Source of the DNA: Salinisphaera hydrothermalis C41B8
GTDB taxonomy: Bacteria > Pseudomonadota > Gammaproteobacteria > Nevskiales > Salinisphaeraceae
Direction of reading: 5' to 3'
Assembly (NCBI RefSeq): GCF_000732535.1
Contig: NZ_APNK01000007.1
Coordinates: 1 to 64,000 of the forward strand
DNA: 64,000 nt
The position numbers were made by a program, and so were the translations under genes. Below, piece after piece: positions 26,352 through 35,857 of this stretch. The number at the start of each line of letters is the position of its first letter. The stretch's first letter is position 1. The notes below the pieces were generated by a model that saw only the letters and a list, made by a program, of their open reading frames with translations, ran no database searches and was not told the origin of the DNA.

Positions 26352-26362
26352 GGTCTGTTGAG
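26349..26362. repeat. Solo end of family 2 inverted-repeat element
   Basis: TAGGGTCTGTTGAG is identical to the first 14 bases of the complete element at 12626. The sequence beyond diverges at once and no matching right end was seen, so this is a remnant or a tip-only copy. Its TAG is the stop of the dehydrogenase gene. Confidence 0.6.
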
Positions 26363-26660
26363 TAAGGCTCTGAGATATCTCCCATAAAGCCCGGGGGCAA
26401 CAGGCGCCGTCACGAAATACGCCGTTATAGTTCGCCCCCAGCTTCAAACCATCGAACCGTCGCGACGCTACCGCCTCGGCGCGCACACAGGGCAAGTAAG
26501 CTCGACCTCCGGCCGGCCCTGAGCTAGACCTTCGCTGCATTGACACCTCCTGCCCCGGCTCGCCAAATGTAAAGGGCGGCACACGGCTTCTGTGAGCGGC
26601 GTGCCCGGCCGGGGAACCGGGATAAAACAATAAAACTCGATCGCGAAGCAGGAGGTTTCG
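26363..26660. other. Intergenic, leader of the sugar ABC importer
   Basis: About 300 bp with no supported gene. GCAGGAGG lies 7 bp before the ATG at 26661, a strong ribosome site. No clear operator seen. Confidence 0.4.
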
Positions 26661-27683
26661 ATGAACAGGATCTCGATCAAATATTTGGCGTATTGTTCGG
26701 CGGCGGGAGCCGCGCTACTCGCCTCGCCCGTCTTTGCCAAGGATGTCAGCGCGTGTCTGATCACCAAGACGGATACCAACCCCTACTTCGTAACCATGAA
26801 GAAAGGCGCCGAACAGACGGCGAAGAAGCTGGGGGTCGACCTGAAAACCTATGCCGGCAAATACGACGGCGATAACCAGACCCAGGTCGACGATATCGAG
26901 ACCTGCATCGCCGATGGCGTCAACGGCATCCTGATCACCGCGTCCGATACCAAAGCGATCGTCCCGGCGGTCGAGAAAGCGCGCAAGGCGGGCATTCTGG
27001 TCGTCGCGCTCGACACCACCTTGCAGCCGACCAACGCCGCCGATGTCACCTTTGCTACCGATAATTTCGAAGCCGGCAAACTGATCGGTGAGTGGGCCAA
27101 GAAGCGTCTGGGCAACAAGAAAGCCCATATCGCCTTTCTGGATCTGGCGGTCAGCCAGCCCTCGGTCGGCGTCCAGCGCGACCAGGGCTTCATGCAGGGC
27201 TTCGGCATCGACATCAAGGACAAGAACAAATGGGGTGACGAAACCGACCCGCGCATCGTCGGCCACGACGTGACCGGCGGCGCCGAGGACGGCGGGCGCA
27301 AGGCCATGGAGAACCTGCTGCAGAAGGACCCGAGCACCAATCTGGTCTATGCCATCAACGAACCCGCGGCCGCCGGCGCCTATCAGGCACTCAAGGCGGT
27401 GGGCCTGCAGGATCAGGCCACTATCGTGGCGATCGACGGCGGCTGCCCGGGCGTGAAGAACGTACAGGAAGGCATCATCGGCGCTACGTCGCAGCAGTAC
27501 CCGCTGCTCATGGCGTCGAAGGGCATCGAGGCGGTCAAGACCTACGTCGAGACCGGCAAGAAACCCCAGAACAGCCCGGGGCTGGATTTCGTCAATACCG
27601 GCGTCAATCTGGTCACCGATCATCCGGTCAAGGGCGTGAAATCCATCGATACGAAGGAGGGGCTGAAACGCTGCTGGGGCTAG
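26661..27683 (+). CDS. frcB: Sugar ABC importer substrate-binding protein, FrcB type
   Basis: 340 residues with a cleavable signal peptide ([14 protein letters not shown], cleavage before KDVSAC). Type I periplasmic binding fold of the CUT2 family: [18 protein letters not shown] at the first strand, [44 protein letters not shown] and the C-terminal [18 protein letters not shown], which resembles FrcB fructose-binding proteins of rhizobia. Delivers sugar to the permease and ATPase encoded next. The fructose assignment rests on this resemblance and on the fructose PTS nearby; ribose or xylose cannot be excluded. Confidence 0.85.
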   Translation: MNRISIKYLAYCSAAGAALLASPVFAKDVSACLITKTDTNPYFVTMKKGAEQTAKKLGVDLKTYAGKYDGDNQTQVDDIETCIADGVNGILITASDTKAIVPAVEKARKAGILVVALDTTLQPTNAADVTFATDNFEAGKLIGEWAKKRLGNKKAHIAFLDLAVSQPSVGVQRDQGFMQGFGIDIKDKNKWGDETDPRIVGHDVTGGAEDGGRKAMENLLQKDPSTNLVYAINEPAAAGAYQALKAVGLQDQATIVAIDGGCPGVKNVQEGIIGATSQQYPLLMASKGIEAVKTYVETGKKPQNSPGLDFVNTGVNLVTDHPVKGVKSIDTKEGLKRCWG

Positions 27684-27875
27684 ACGTGGGCGGCGCATGA
27701 CCGCCAGGGGGCGCACGGCATCAGCAGCGCCATGGGAAGCAAGGAACCGGTTCGGGCGTTGGCGCATCGATGCAACAACGCCCGGCCGCCCCGGCCATGA
27801 CCGAGCACATCGGCTCGCCTGGCCAGGCGCGCGAATAAAGGCGGGCAACAGCCGATTCGCGAGGAGGAGGACAAT

Positions 27876-28937
27876 ATGAGCAACGCATCCGGACCGGGGC
27901 GGCCGGCGGCATCCGAGGGCACCGAAGCTTCGTCGTTCGATACGCGCAAGCACACACCGGTCCAGCGTCTCCAGCATTTCCTGCACGGCAATCCGGCGGC
28001 CGTGCCGATGATAGTGGTGGTCGTATCGGTCGTGGTGTTTGCCGCGACCATTGGTCCCAAGTTCTATTCCGCTTTCACCCTCACGCTGATTCTTCAGCAG
28101 GTGGCGATCACCGGCATCGTCAGCGCCGGCCAGACGCTGATCATCCTCACCGCCGGCATCGATCTGTCGGTCGGCTCGATCATGGTGCTGAGTTCGGTCG
28201 TGATGGGCCAGTTCGCCATGCACTACGGCGTGCCGGGCTTCGTGGCGGTGATCGCCGGGCTGGCCGCCGGCGGGCTCTGCGGGTTGATCAACGGGCTGCT
28301 CGTTTCGCTGGTCAAGCTGCCGCCGTTCATCGTCACGCTGGGCACCTGGTCGATCTTCGGCGCGATCACCTTCATTTACTCCGGCAACGAAACGGTCCGC
28401 AGCCAGGACATCGACCAGACCGCGCCCATCCTGCATTTCTTCGGCAACTCGTTTCGCATCGGCCATGCGGTATTCACCTACGGCGTGATTCTCATGGTCG
28501 CGTTATCGGCCTTGCTGTGGTTCGCGCTCAACAAGACCGCCTGGGGGCGGCATGTCTATGCCGTGGGCGACGACAAGAATGCGGCCATGCTGGCGGGCAT
28601 CCGCACCGGGCGGGTCCTGGTGTCGGTGTATGTCGTCACCGGGCTCATCTGCGGCCTGGCGGGCTGGGCGTTGATCGGGCGCATCGGTTCGGTCTCGCCA
28701 CAAGCTGGTCAGTTGGAAAACATCAATGCCATCACGGCCGTGGTGATCGGCGGCACGTCGCTGTTCGGCGGCCGTGGTTCGATTCTGGGCACGTTGTTCG
28801 GCGCCCTGATCGTCGGTGTTTTCTCGCTCGGGCTGCGGCTGCTCGGCACCGATCCGCAGTGGACACAATTGACTGTCGGCGCACTCATCATCATCGCGGT
28901 GGCGACCGACCAATGGATTCGGAAGGTTTCGGCATGA
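27876..28937 (+). CDS. frcC: Sugar ABC importer permease, FrcC/RbsC type
   Basis: 353 residues. After a hydrophilic N-terminus of about 45 residues come eight to ten helices with the CUT2 permease blocks VSAGQTLIILTAGIDLSVGSIM, GLINGLLVSLVKLPPFIVTLGT, YAVGDDKNAAMLAGI and NINAITAVVIGGTSLFGGRGS. A ribosome site GAGGAGGA precedes the ATG. The gene is 192 bp downstream of frcB and overlaps frcA by 4 bp. Confidence 0.9.
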   Translation: MSNASGPGRPAASEGTEASSFDTRKHTPVQRLQHFLHGNPAAVPMIVVVVSVVVFAATIGPKFYSAFTLTLILQQVAITGIVSAGQTLIILTAGIDLSVGSIMVLSSVVMGQFAMHYGVPGFVAVIAGLAAGGLCGLINGLLVSLVKLPPFIVTLGTWSIFGAITFIYSGNETVRSQDIDQTAPILHFFGNSFRIGHAVFTYGVILMVALSALLWFALNKTAWGRHVYAVGDDKNAAMLAGIRTGRVLVSVYVVTGLICGLAGWALIGRIGSVSPQAGQLENINAITAVVIGGTSLFGGRGSILGTLFGALIVGVFSLGLRLLGTDPQWTQLTVGALIIIAVATDQWIRKVSA

Positions 28938-29722
28938 ATACGACCACCCAACCCATCCTCTCCGCCCGTGCCCTGACCAAGAACTACGGCCGGGTGACCG
29001 CGCTGGACAACACCGATTTCGATCTCTATCCCGGCGAAGTGCTCGCCGTGATCGGCGACAACGGGGCCGGCAAGTCGACGTTGATCAAGGCCATTTCCGG
29101 CGCGGTCGTGCCCGATTCGGGCGAAATCCGTCTCAACGGCCAGCCGGTGCAGTTCGTCTCGCCCATGCAGGCGCGCGACGCCGGTATTGAAACCGTCTAT
29201 CAGACGCTGGCGCTGTCACCCGCGTTATCGATTGCCGACAACATGTTCCTGGGCCGCGAGATCCGGCGTAAAGGCGTGCTCGGCAAGTTGTTCCGCATGC
29301 TCGATCGTCAGGCGATGGAAAAATTCGCCCGCGAGAAACTCTCGGATCTCGGCCTGCTGACCATTCAGAACATCGGCCAGGCCGTGGAAACGCTATCCGG
29401 CGGGCAGCGTCAGGGCGTAGCCGTCGCACGCGCCGCGGCCTTTGCGGCCAAGGTCATCATCATGGACGAGCCGACCGCGGCCCTCGGCGTGAAGGAATCG
29501 GGCCGCGTGCTGGATCTCATCCGCGACGTGAAAGCACGTGGGCTGCCGATCGTGCTGATTTCGCACAACATGCCGCATGTGTTCGAGGTGGCCGATCGGA
29601 TTCATATCCATCGGCTCGGCCGGCGTATTGCGGTGGTGGACCCGAAGACGATCTCGCCCTCGGATGCCGTCGCCATCATGACCGGGGCCAAGGCGCCCCC
29701 GGAAGAAGGGTTGGCGGCGTAA
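28934..29722 (+). CDS. frcA: Sugar ABC importer ATP-binding protein, FrcA type
   Basis: 262 residues. ATG overlaps the permease stop (ATGA at 28934-28937). One nucleotide-binding domain: Walker A GDNGAGKST, Q-loop ETVYQTLALSPALSIADNMFLG, signature LSGGQRQ, Walker B VIIMDEPTAAL, switch His in LISHNMPHVFEVADR. The single-domain length is typical of FrcA; RbsA/XylG carry two domains. It energises import as a homodimer. Confidence 0.92.
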   Translation: MNTTTQPILSARALTKNYGRVTALDNTDFDLYPGEVLAVIGDNGAGKSTLIKAISGAVVPDSGEIRLNGQPVQFVSPMQARDAGIETVYQTLALSPALSIADNMFLGREIRRKGVLGKLFRMLDRQAMEKFAREKLSDLGLLTIQNIGQAVETLSGGQRQGVAVARAAAFAAKVIIMDEPTAALGVKESGRVLDLIRDVKARGLPIVLISHNMPHVFEVADRIHIHRLGRRIAVVDPKTISPSDAVAIMTGAKAPPEEGLAA

Positions 29723-29725
29723 CCC

Positions 29726-29754
29726 GACGACGGGGCGTTTGGCGCCCCGCCGTC
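29726..29754. terminator. Bidirectional hairpin between frcA and katG
   Basis: Stem CGGGGCG / CGCCCCG with loop TTTGG, extended by flanking GAC...GTC pairs, in the 48-bp gap between two convergent genes. No long T-run on either side. Confidence 0.55.
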
Positions 29755-29770
29755 CGGCCGACTGGATCGA

Positions 29771-32083
29771 TCAGGTCGTCGCGCGTTGCTTGCGGGCGAC
29801 GTCGAACCGGTCGTGCATCATCACCTTGTTCCAGGCCGCAACGAAGTCGTGCACCAGCTTTTCGTGGCCGCCGCTCTGGGCATAGAACTCGGCCAGCTGA
29901 CGCAGCTGCGAATTGGAACCGAACACCAGATCACAACGCGTGGCCTTGAATCGGGCTTCGCCGCTGTGGCGATCGGTCAGCGTGAATTCCAGGCCATCCT
30001 CGTCGATCTTCTGCCACTCGAAGTCGGGCGACGTCAGATTTTCGAAGAAATCGTTGGTCAACACGCCGGGCTTGTCGGTGAACACGCCGTGCTGCTTGAA
30101 CGGGCCGTCGGCATTGATGTCGAGCACGCGCAAGCCGCCGGTAAGCGCGGTCCACTCGGGCGCGGACAGACCCAGCAGGGCCGCCCGGTCCAGAAATATC
30201 TGCTCCGGCGCGACGTTGTAGCGGATATCGGTCCGATGGAAGTTGCGGAAACCATCGGACACCGGCTCCAGCCAGCGGAAGCTCTGCTCGTCGGTCTGTT
30301 CCGCGGTGGCATCGTTGCGACCCGGCGTGAAGGGCACCTCGATCTCGACGCCGCTGTCGCGGGCCGCTTTCTCGATGGCCGCACAGCCGCCCAGCACGAT
30401 CAGATCGGCCAGCGAGACTTTCTTGTGGCCGGACTGCGCACCGTCGAAGTCGGCCTTGAGACCGGTGAGGGTCGCGACGACCTTGTCGACCTCGCCCGGG
30501 TTGTTCACCGGCCAGTCTTTCTGCGGCGCCAGACGAATACGCGCGCCATCCGCGCCGCCGCGCTTGTCCGAGGTGCGGAACGTCGAGGCCGCACCCCACG
30601 CCACACCGGCGAGCTCGGAGACCGTCAGACCCGAATCCAGAATACGAGCCTTGAGATCGGCCACGTCGCCGGCGTCGATCAGCTCGAAATCCACCGGCGG
30701 GATCGGGTCCTGCCAGATCAGATCCTCGTCCGGCACTTCGCGGCCGAGATAACGCGATTTCGGGCCCATGTCGCGATGCGTGAGCTTGTACCAGGCCCGG
30801 GCGAACGCATCGGTGAAGTAATCGAAATCGGCGAGGAATTTCTCGCAGATCTTGCGATAGGCCGGGTCGACCTTCAGCGCGATGTCCGAGGTCATCATCA
30901 TCAGCGGGTGATCGACGCCTTCCCGATGCGCGTCCGGCGTGCGCGGGGCGTCCTTGTCGACCGGAGTCCACTGCAACGCACCGGCCGGGCTACGCGTCTG
31001 CTCCCATTCGAACTTGAACAGGTTTTCCAGATAGCTGTTGTCCCAGGCCGACGGGTTCTGCGTCCAGGAACCTTCGATGCCGTTGGTCATCGTGTCTTCG
31101 GCGTTGCCCTTGCCGCGCGGGTTGTGCCAACCCAGGCCCTGGGCTTCCATCGGCGCGGCTTCCGGCGCCGGGCCGATCTCGTCGGGCGGCGTCATACCGT
31201 GGGACTTGCCGAAGGCATGCCCGCCGGCGATCAGGGCCACGGTTTCTTCGTCGTTCATGGCCATGCGGCCGAACGTGATCCGGATATCGTGGGCCGAGTC
31301 TTCGGGAATACCCTTCTTGGCCGAGCCTTCCGGGTCGACGTAGATCAGCGCCTGATTAGAGGCCGCCAGCGGCGCCTCGAGATCGTAGTTCTCGTCGCCC
31401 GCCTCGCCGGTCCAGCGCAGACCACGATTGACCATCTGATCCGGGTGGCCTTCCATCGGGCCGGGCGGCGCGTCTTCCGGCTTCTTACCGGTCCAGCCTT
31501 CCGGGCCCCAGTACGTGAGGTTGTCCGGCTCCCAGGCATCGATCCGGCCGCCGGCGAAGCCGAAGGTGGGAAAGCCCATGATTTCCAGCGAGCAGTTGCC
31601 GGTGAGCACAATCAGATCACCCCAGGACAGGGCATCGCCGTATTTCTTCTTGATCGGCCAGAGCAAGCGCCGCGACTTGTCGATATTGCCGTTGTCCCAC
31701 CAGCTGTTGATCGGGGCGAAACGCTGCATGGCTTCGCCCGCGCCGCCGCGGCCGTCGGCGATGCGATAGGTCCCGGCGGAGTGCCAGGCCATACGGATCA
31801 TCTGCGGGCCGTAATTGCCGTAGTCGGCCGGCCACCAGTCGACGGACGACGTCAGCAGTTCCTTGATGTCTTTCTTGACCTCGGCCAGGTCGAGCTTCTC
31901 GAACGCTTCGGCGTAATCGAAGTCCGCGTCCTGGGGGTTGGCCTCGGCCGGGTTCTGATGCAGCAGTTCCACTTTCAGCCGGTTCGGCCACCAGTGTTGC
32001 AACGTCGGCTCGGAACCTGCGGCCCCGCCGACGCTATCGCCGGCGAACGGGCAGCGCCCGCCGATTCTGACTTCTTCACTCAT
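29771..32083 (-). CDS. katG: Catalase-peroxidase
   Basis: 770 residues, slightly longer than usual (720-750). Distal haem site R97/W100/H101 in [13 protein letters not shown]100, Y248 (ALIYVDPEG) and M274 (RMAMND) form the diagnostic Met-Tyr-Trp cofactor; proximal haem ligand H289 in [10 protein letters not shown]. The duplicated C-terminal peroxidase-like domain is complete. It detoxifies hydrogen peroxide. The YVDPEG replaces the common YVNPEG. The Fur-family gene lies directly upstream on the same strand, suggesting peroxide- or iron-responsive control. Confidence 0.97.
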   Translation of the reverse strand: MSEEVRIGGRCPFAGDSVGGAAGSEPTLQHWWPNRLKVELLHQNPAEANPQDADFDYAEAFEKLDLAEVKKDIKELLTSSVDWWPADYGNYGPQMIRMAWHSAGTYRIADGRGGAGEAMQRFAPINSWWDNGNIDKSRRLLWPIKKKYGDALSWGDLIVLTGNCSLEIMGFPTFGFAGGRIDAWEPDNLTYWGPEGWTGKKPEDAPPGPMEGHPDQMVNRGLRWTGEAGDENYDLEAPLAASNQALIYVDPEGSAKKGIPEDSAHDIRITFGRMAMNDEETVALIAGGHAFGKSHGMTPPDEIGPAPEAAPMEAQGLGWHNPRGKGNAEDTMTNGIEGSWTQNPSAWDNSYLENLFKFEWEQTRSPAGALQWTPVDKDAPRTPDAHREGVDHPLMMMTSDIALKVDPAYRKICEKFLADFDYFTDAFARAWYKLTHRDMGPKSRYLGREVPDEDLIWQDPIPPVDFELIDAGDVADLKARILDSGLTVSELAGVAWGAASTFRTSDKRGGADGARIRLAPQKDWPVNNPGEVDKVVATLTGLKADFDGAQSGHKKVSLADLIVLGGCAAIEKAARDSGVEIEVPFTPGRNDATAEQTDEQSFRWLEPVSDGFRNFHRTDIRYNVAPEQIFLDRAALLGLSAPEWTALTGGLRVLDINADGPFKQHGVFTDKPGVLTNDFFENLTSPDFEWQKIDEDGLEFTLTDRHSGEARFKATRCDLVFGSNSQLRQLAEFYAQSGGHEKLVHDFVAAWNKVMMHDRFDVARKQRATT

Positions 32084-32141
32084 GGGTTACGTTTCCTTGT
32101 CGGGATCGAATATCCATCAATTTTGAGTAACACACGACACG

Positions 32142-32633
32142 TCACCCGCGCTCTCCTCCGTCGAGTCGCGACGACTCCCTCGCGTGATTCGTTTCGAAGG
32201 ACCGGTCGTTCGCCCGGCACCTCGCACATACACCCCAGAACACGATCTCCGCCTGATCGACCACGAATCCCGTAGCCGGCTCGGACGCCGGCGTCAGACA
32301 CGGCGCATTCCCGACACGACAGTGCGTATCGACGATCGTGCCGCAACAGCGACATATCAGGTGATGATGGTTGTCATCCTCGTGACGCTCGAACCGTACG
32401 GGGTGCCCGAACGGTTTGATCTGGCGCACGAGCCCCACGTCTGCACAAGCCGATAGCACGTCGTATACCGCCTGCTTGGATACGCTGCCGACGCGATCAC
32501 GCACGCCGTCGCAGACGTCGTTTGCCGTGGCATGCGGATGATCGGCCAGCCAGGAAAGCACGGCGCAACGCACAGCCGTGGCCCGCAGGCCGAGACTGCG
32601 AAGCCGTGCCGCGATTTCCCGTTGTTCGCTCAT
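32142..32633 (-). CDS. Fur-family regulator upstream of katG
   Basis: 163 residues from the ATG at 32633 (MSEQREIAARLRSLGLRATAVR). Winged helix (RATAVRCAVLSWLADHPHATANDV ... SVSKQAVYDVLSACADVGLV), metal-binding HEDDNHHHLICRCCGTI with the first Cys pair, and a second CARC pair near the C-terminus for structural zinc. The position, 58 bp upstream of katG on the same strand, mirrors FurA-KatG of actinobacteria and PerR/Fur-KatG pairs. A peroxide-sensing repressor of katG is the likely role. Confidence 0.9.
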   Translation of the reverse strand: MSEQREIAARLRSLGLRATAVRCAVLSWLADHPHATANDVCDGVRDRVGSVSKQAVYDVLSACADVGLVRQIKPFGHPVRFERHEDDNHHHLICRCCGTIVDTHCRVGNAPCLTPASEPATGFVVDQAEIVFWGVCARCRANDRSFETNHARESSRLDGGERG

Positions 32634-32776
32634 CGCCGGGCGTGCCACCGCCGGTGGACGGACGCCCAACGATCGTCATCGGCCCGGCCGTCATCCCGGT
32701 CGGCAAAGCGTTTCGGTCGCATGGCGCTACATTGATGGGGTGCGTAAAAAGACTACGACCGGTTGCTTGCAATGGA

Positions 32777-32798
32777 TGCAATCCAAAAAAAGATTGCA
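32777..32798. promoter_or_regulatory. Inverted repeat upstream of the Fur-family gene
   Basis: TGCAATC-CAAAAAAA-GATTGCA, with a further GCAATGGATGCAATCC overlap on the left. About 145 bp upstream of the Fur-family start and about 80 bp after the end of the unknown gene on the same strand. It could be the regulator's operator or a weak terminator stem; the sequence does not decide. Confidence 0.35.
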
Positions 32799-32875
32799 CC
32801 CCGCTTTATACCCGCCGGCTTTGGCCACGCCGACCAATCGCCAGCGCGCAGCTCGCCAGTTTGGCCGGAGGCGGT

Positions 32876-33712
32876 TCAGTGCGGGGTGGATGCGTCGCCC
32901 AGATCGTGCGCGACACGCCAGCCCTGTTCGGTGAGTGCGTAGTAACCCTTGGCCTGGGCTTCGAAAAGGCCGGCTTCCGTCAAATCCTTAACGACATAGA
33001 TCCAGCGCAACCGTTCCCGACGATCGCCGGGCGCTTTTCCGGAGCGTCGGCATTCCTCTGGCGTGCGCTCCCAGCCCCATTGCATGTCACAGACCGCCCC
33101 GGGGGCCCACAGGCACTCGTATTCGCCTCGGGCGGCGGCGATCCGGCACAGGCCGCGATGTTGATACACGCATCGCAGCAACGCTTTTTGATCCGCCGTA
33201 AGCACCTTCCGGACGTCTTCTTCGGGAGCGCCGCTGCCGTCGCCGCGCGCCAGGAGCTCTCGCAGCAATGAAATCGTCGTTGCCCGGAACAACGCCTCAT
33301 GCTGCGAACACACGGTGTGCAATTTCACCGCCAGGGCGCTCAAATGACGCCTCGCCTCGGCCTCCGGCAACTGAAAGAAATCATCGGGGTCTCGGGCATT
33401 CGCTCGCACGAACCGCCACTGCTTGAGCAACGCCTCATGCCAAACCTCGTCGGTCGGCACATTCGACTGCCGGAGGTCGAAACGAAGACGCATGAGCGCC
33501 GGGCGCTCGGCCAGCTCGTCATCCGCGATCGCATCGGGAAACAACGCATAAATCGAGGCCAGTGCCACGTGGTCGGGGAGCTGGGCCGCCCACTTCTCGG
33601 TCGCGCGGCGCAAGTCCACGGTCAGCTTATCTCCGCGCAAGCGTTCGAGCACGCCGTTGGCGAGCTTGGTACCGGCGTATCCAAAAAGCCAGGCCTCGAT
33701 TCCGGATGCCAT
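32876..33712 (-). CDS. Uncharacterised protein with possible winged-helix C-terminus
   Basis: 278 residues from the ATG at 33712, with GGAGG 10 bp upstream. I do not recognise the family. The first 35 residues (MASGIEAWLFGYAGTKLANG...) form an amphipathic helix with a Gly-containing hydrophobic face; the middle is helical with conserved-looking Trp/Arg; three Cys (CRIAAARGEYECLWAPGAVC) could bind metal; the last 50 residues (RLRWIYVVKDLTEAGLFEAQ... YYALTEQGWRVAHDL) look like a winged helix. It stands alone between the Fur-katG pair and a PsiE-like gene. Confidence 0.65.
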   Translation of the reverse strand: MASGIEAWLFGYAGTKLANGVLERLRGDKLTVDLRRATEKWAAQLPDHVALASIYALFPDAIADDELAERPALMRLRFDLRQSNVPTDEVWHEALLKQWRFVRANARDPDDFFQLPEAEARRHLSALAVKLHTVCSQHEALFRATTISLLRELLARGDGSGAPEEDVRKVLTADQKALLRCVYQHRGLCRIAAARGEYECLWAPGAVCDMQWGWERTPEECRRSGKAPGDRRERLRWIYVVKDLTEAGLFEAQAKGYYALTEQGWRVAHDLGDASTPH

Positions 33713-34021
33713 GACACGACCTCCACAGCGATTCCCGCTGACGCTCAGCCATCTGCGACACCGACACGGGGGCACGAACCCGTAACAAGCCGAACAGCAC
33801 CGGCCAACGCCGCCCATCCACCGGCGCGACTCACCGGTACGCCACTCACGCGCCCCTTCCAATCCCGACAACTCTGTTCTAGCCGAACGGGCCCCGGCGC
33901 TCAAGCGGCGCTTTCAATCGGCCTGATTTCGATCGGGCACCTGACAACGCCGCAGCCCCTGACGAAAGCCGAGATGGCCCGACTGCAACGCCGATTGCTT
34001 CGACGCCGACGACACGCCATC
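33713..34021. other. Intergenic, nothing recognised
   Basis: About 310 bp between two minus-strand genes. No conserved reading frame or clear hairpin with T-run was found. Confidence 0.35.
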
Positions 34022-34456
34022 TCAGGACTCTTTCCAAGATTTCGGCGGGAAAAAACCGGTAATGCTGCGGGCAATCACCAGCACGATGAGCAGTAGCGCC
34101 AGCACGATCAGCTGCGACGTTTCGAAGGTCTGGCCGTACAACGTCACGAGCATATCGCGCAAGACAAACACGGCAGTCACGTCGATCAACATCGACAACC
34201 GCACTCGACGCACCTTGACGTACTGAACGAAAGTGCTGAACAGCTCGATGATGACGAACACGTCGAGCACGCTCGACACCAGATCCCGAAACTCGGTCGC
34301 ATCCAGCTCGGTGGTTTTGATGGTCGGCAACAACCGAAACAGCCCCGCCGCCACATCGAAAAAGGCGAAGCCCAACGTCACCAGCATGATCAAAACCAGA
34401 CCAATCACCACCACGTCCACGACCGAATCGTAGACCCGCATGATCATGTACTTCAC
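34022..34456 (-). CDS. PsiE-like small membrane protein
   Basis: 144 residues with four hydrophobic helices (VVDVVVIGLVLIMLVTLGFAFF, LVSSVLDVFVIIELFSTFVQYV, IDVTAVFVLRDMLVTLYG, LIVLALLLIVLVIARSI) and the family's ELFSTFVQYVKVRRVRLSMLIDVTAVFVLRDM-type centre, characteristic of phosphate-starvation-inducible PsiE proteins. Function of the family is not established. Monocistronic by spacing. Confidence 0.75.
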   Translation of the reverse strand: MKYMIMRVYDSVVDVVVIGLVLIMLVTLGFAFFDVAAGLFRLLPTIKTTELDATEFRDLVSSVLDVFVIIELFSTFVQYVKVRRVRLSMLIDVTAVFVLRDMLVTLYGQTFETSQLIVLALLLIVLVIARSITGFFPPKSWKES

Positions 34457-34791
34457 GGCACCCTCGAACGTTTCTCGACGAAGAAAGCGAGCTTACACTC
34501 GCCGTTCGAAGCTCATGATTACAGTGGGACCGGCCCGCTGAGCATCTCGATCTCCGTCCCGAGTCGCGCGTTCGCCCCTCGCCGGAAGCTGTCGCGACCG
34601 ACCGCTCACCAGGGCGCCACAAGCATATCGGGCGCCCCGCTTGAATCCCTTCGAACGGCCTGCCGGCTGACCGCCTTACCGAGGCCGGTTTAAACCGGCC
34701 GAATCGTCGATATACATCGGGGGACACGCTGGCATATCCGCGCCCAGCCCTATACAACTCGTCCTGTTCCCAATTCAACGAGGCCCCGTTT
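34457..34791. other. Intergenic between divergent genes
   Basis: 335 bp between the PsiE-like gene (minus) and the oxidoreductase gene (plus). It must hold both promoters; no operator recognised. Confidence 0.35.
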
Positions 34792-35808
34792 ATGAAAGCT
34801 ATCGCCACACGCGGTGCGACCGATATCAACGCCGCCGGCGCGTTCGAAGCCATCGACACCGACATCGCCGAACCCACCGGGCCGGATCTGCGCGTGCGGA
34901 TCGACGCGCTGGCCGTCAATCCAGTGGATACCAAGGTCCGCGCCGGCGCCCTGGGCGAGCTCGAGCAGCCCACCATTCTCGGCTGGGATGCCGTCGGCAA
35001 GGTCGAAGCCATCGGCGATGCGGTCGAGAACTTCAAGGTCGGCGACCGGGTCTACTATGCCGGCCAGGTCGACCGGCCCGGCTGCGACGCCGAACAACAG
35101 ATCGTCGACAGCCGGCTCGTCGCCCACGCCCCCGAGCGGCTCAGCGACGAACAGGCCGCGGCCATGCCGCTGACCGCGCTCACCGCCTGGGAAGGGCTGT
35201 TCGACAAGCTCGGGCTGCAGATGGCGCCCGACGCCCACAGCGAGCAGACCCTGCTGGTCATCAACGGCGCCGGCGGCGTCGGCTCCAGCGTCATCCAGCT
35301 CGCCCGCCAGCTCACCGGCATCCACGTGATCGCCACCGCCTCGCGGGCCGAATCGATCGACTGGTGCAAAAAACTCGGCGCCCACGAGGTCATCGACCAT
35401 CACGAACTCGTATCCGCGCTCAAGGCGGCCGGGCACGACACGGTCGACTACATCTTCAACTGCCACGACATCGGCGTGCACTGGCAGAACATGGTCGATG
35501 CCATCCGCCCGCTCGGCCGTATCGTGGCCATCGCCGAAACCGAGCAGAGCGTGGACCTCAACGCCCTGCAGCCCAAGGCTGCGACCTTCAGCTGGGAATT
35601 CATGTTCGCCCGCGCGCTGCACGGCTACCATCCCGAGCGCCAAGGCGAGATCCTGGCCAAACTCGCCACACTGCTCGACGACGGGCGTATCCAGTCCACC
35701 CTCGGCGACGTCATCGGCCCGCTGAACGTGGATAACCTCACCGACGCCCATCGCCGGCTGGAAGCCGGGCATACCATCGGCAAGCTGGTGCTCACCGCCA
35801 TCGAGTGA
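34792..35808 (+). CDS. Zinc-less MDR quinone oxidoreductase (zinc-binding-ADH family, QOR type)
   Basis: 338 residues. GroES-like N-terminal domain (VNPVDTKVRAG, ILGWDAVGKVEAIGD, FKVGDRVYYAG) and Rossmann domain with NGAGGVGSSVIQLARQLTG, an AxxGxxG-like motif of NADPH-dependent quinone reductases. The catalytic and structural zinc ligands of alcohol dehydrogenases are absent. The TASRAES strand end favours NADP. Monocistronic, followed by a perfect 14-bp hairpin. Confidence 0.9.
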   Translation: MKAIATRGATDINAAGAFEAIDTDIAEPTGPDLRVRIDALAVNPVDTKVRAGALGELEQPTILGWDAVGKVEAIGDAVENFKVGDRVYYAGQVDRPGCDAEQQIVDSRLVAHAPERLSDEQAAAMPLTALTAWEGLFDKLGLQMAPDAHSEQTLLVINGAGGVGSSVIQLARQLTGIHVIATASRAESIDWCKKLGAHEVIDHHELVSALKAAGHDTVDYIFNCHDIGVHWQNMVDAIRPLGRIVAIAETEQSVDLNALQPKAATFSWEFMFARALHGYHPERQGEILAKLATLLDDGRIQSTLGDVIGPLNVDNLTDAHRRLEAGHTIGKLVLTAIE

Positions 35809-35815
35809 TCGGCAC

Positions 35816-35850
35816 GATTCGGCAGCCCGGCGTTTGCGGGCTGCCGAATC
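35816..35850. terminator. Strong hairpin after the quinone oxidoreductase gene
   Basis: Perfect 14-bp stem GATTCGGCAGCCCG / CGGGCTGCCGAATC with loop GCGTTTG. No T-run follows. It lies 8 bp before the next gene's ATG at 35858, so it could also attenuate or shield that gene's ribosome site. Confidence 0.6.
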
Positions 35851-35857
35851 ACACGCC

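Noticed and set aside
29786-32275. Open frame of about 829 codons on the strand opposite katG
   Set aside because: Its translation is low in family resemblance and mirrors the katG codon pattern; high-GC genes commonly leave long antisense frames. katG itself has every catalytic residue.
32777-32798. Inverted repeat as a definite Fur/PerR box
   Set aside because: It does not match the Fur or PerR consensus closely and could be a terminator stem; kept only as a low-confidence site.
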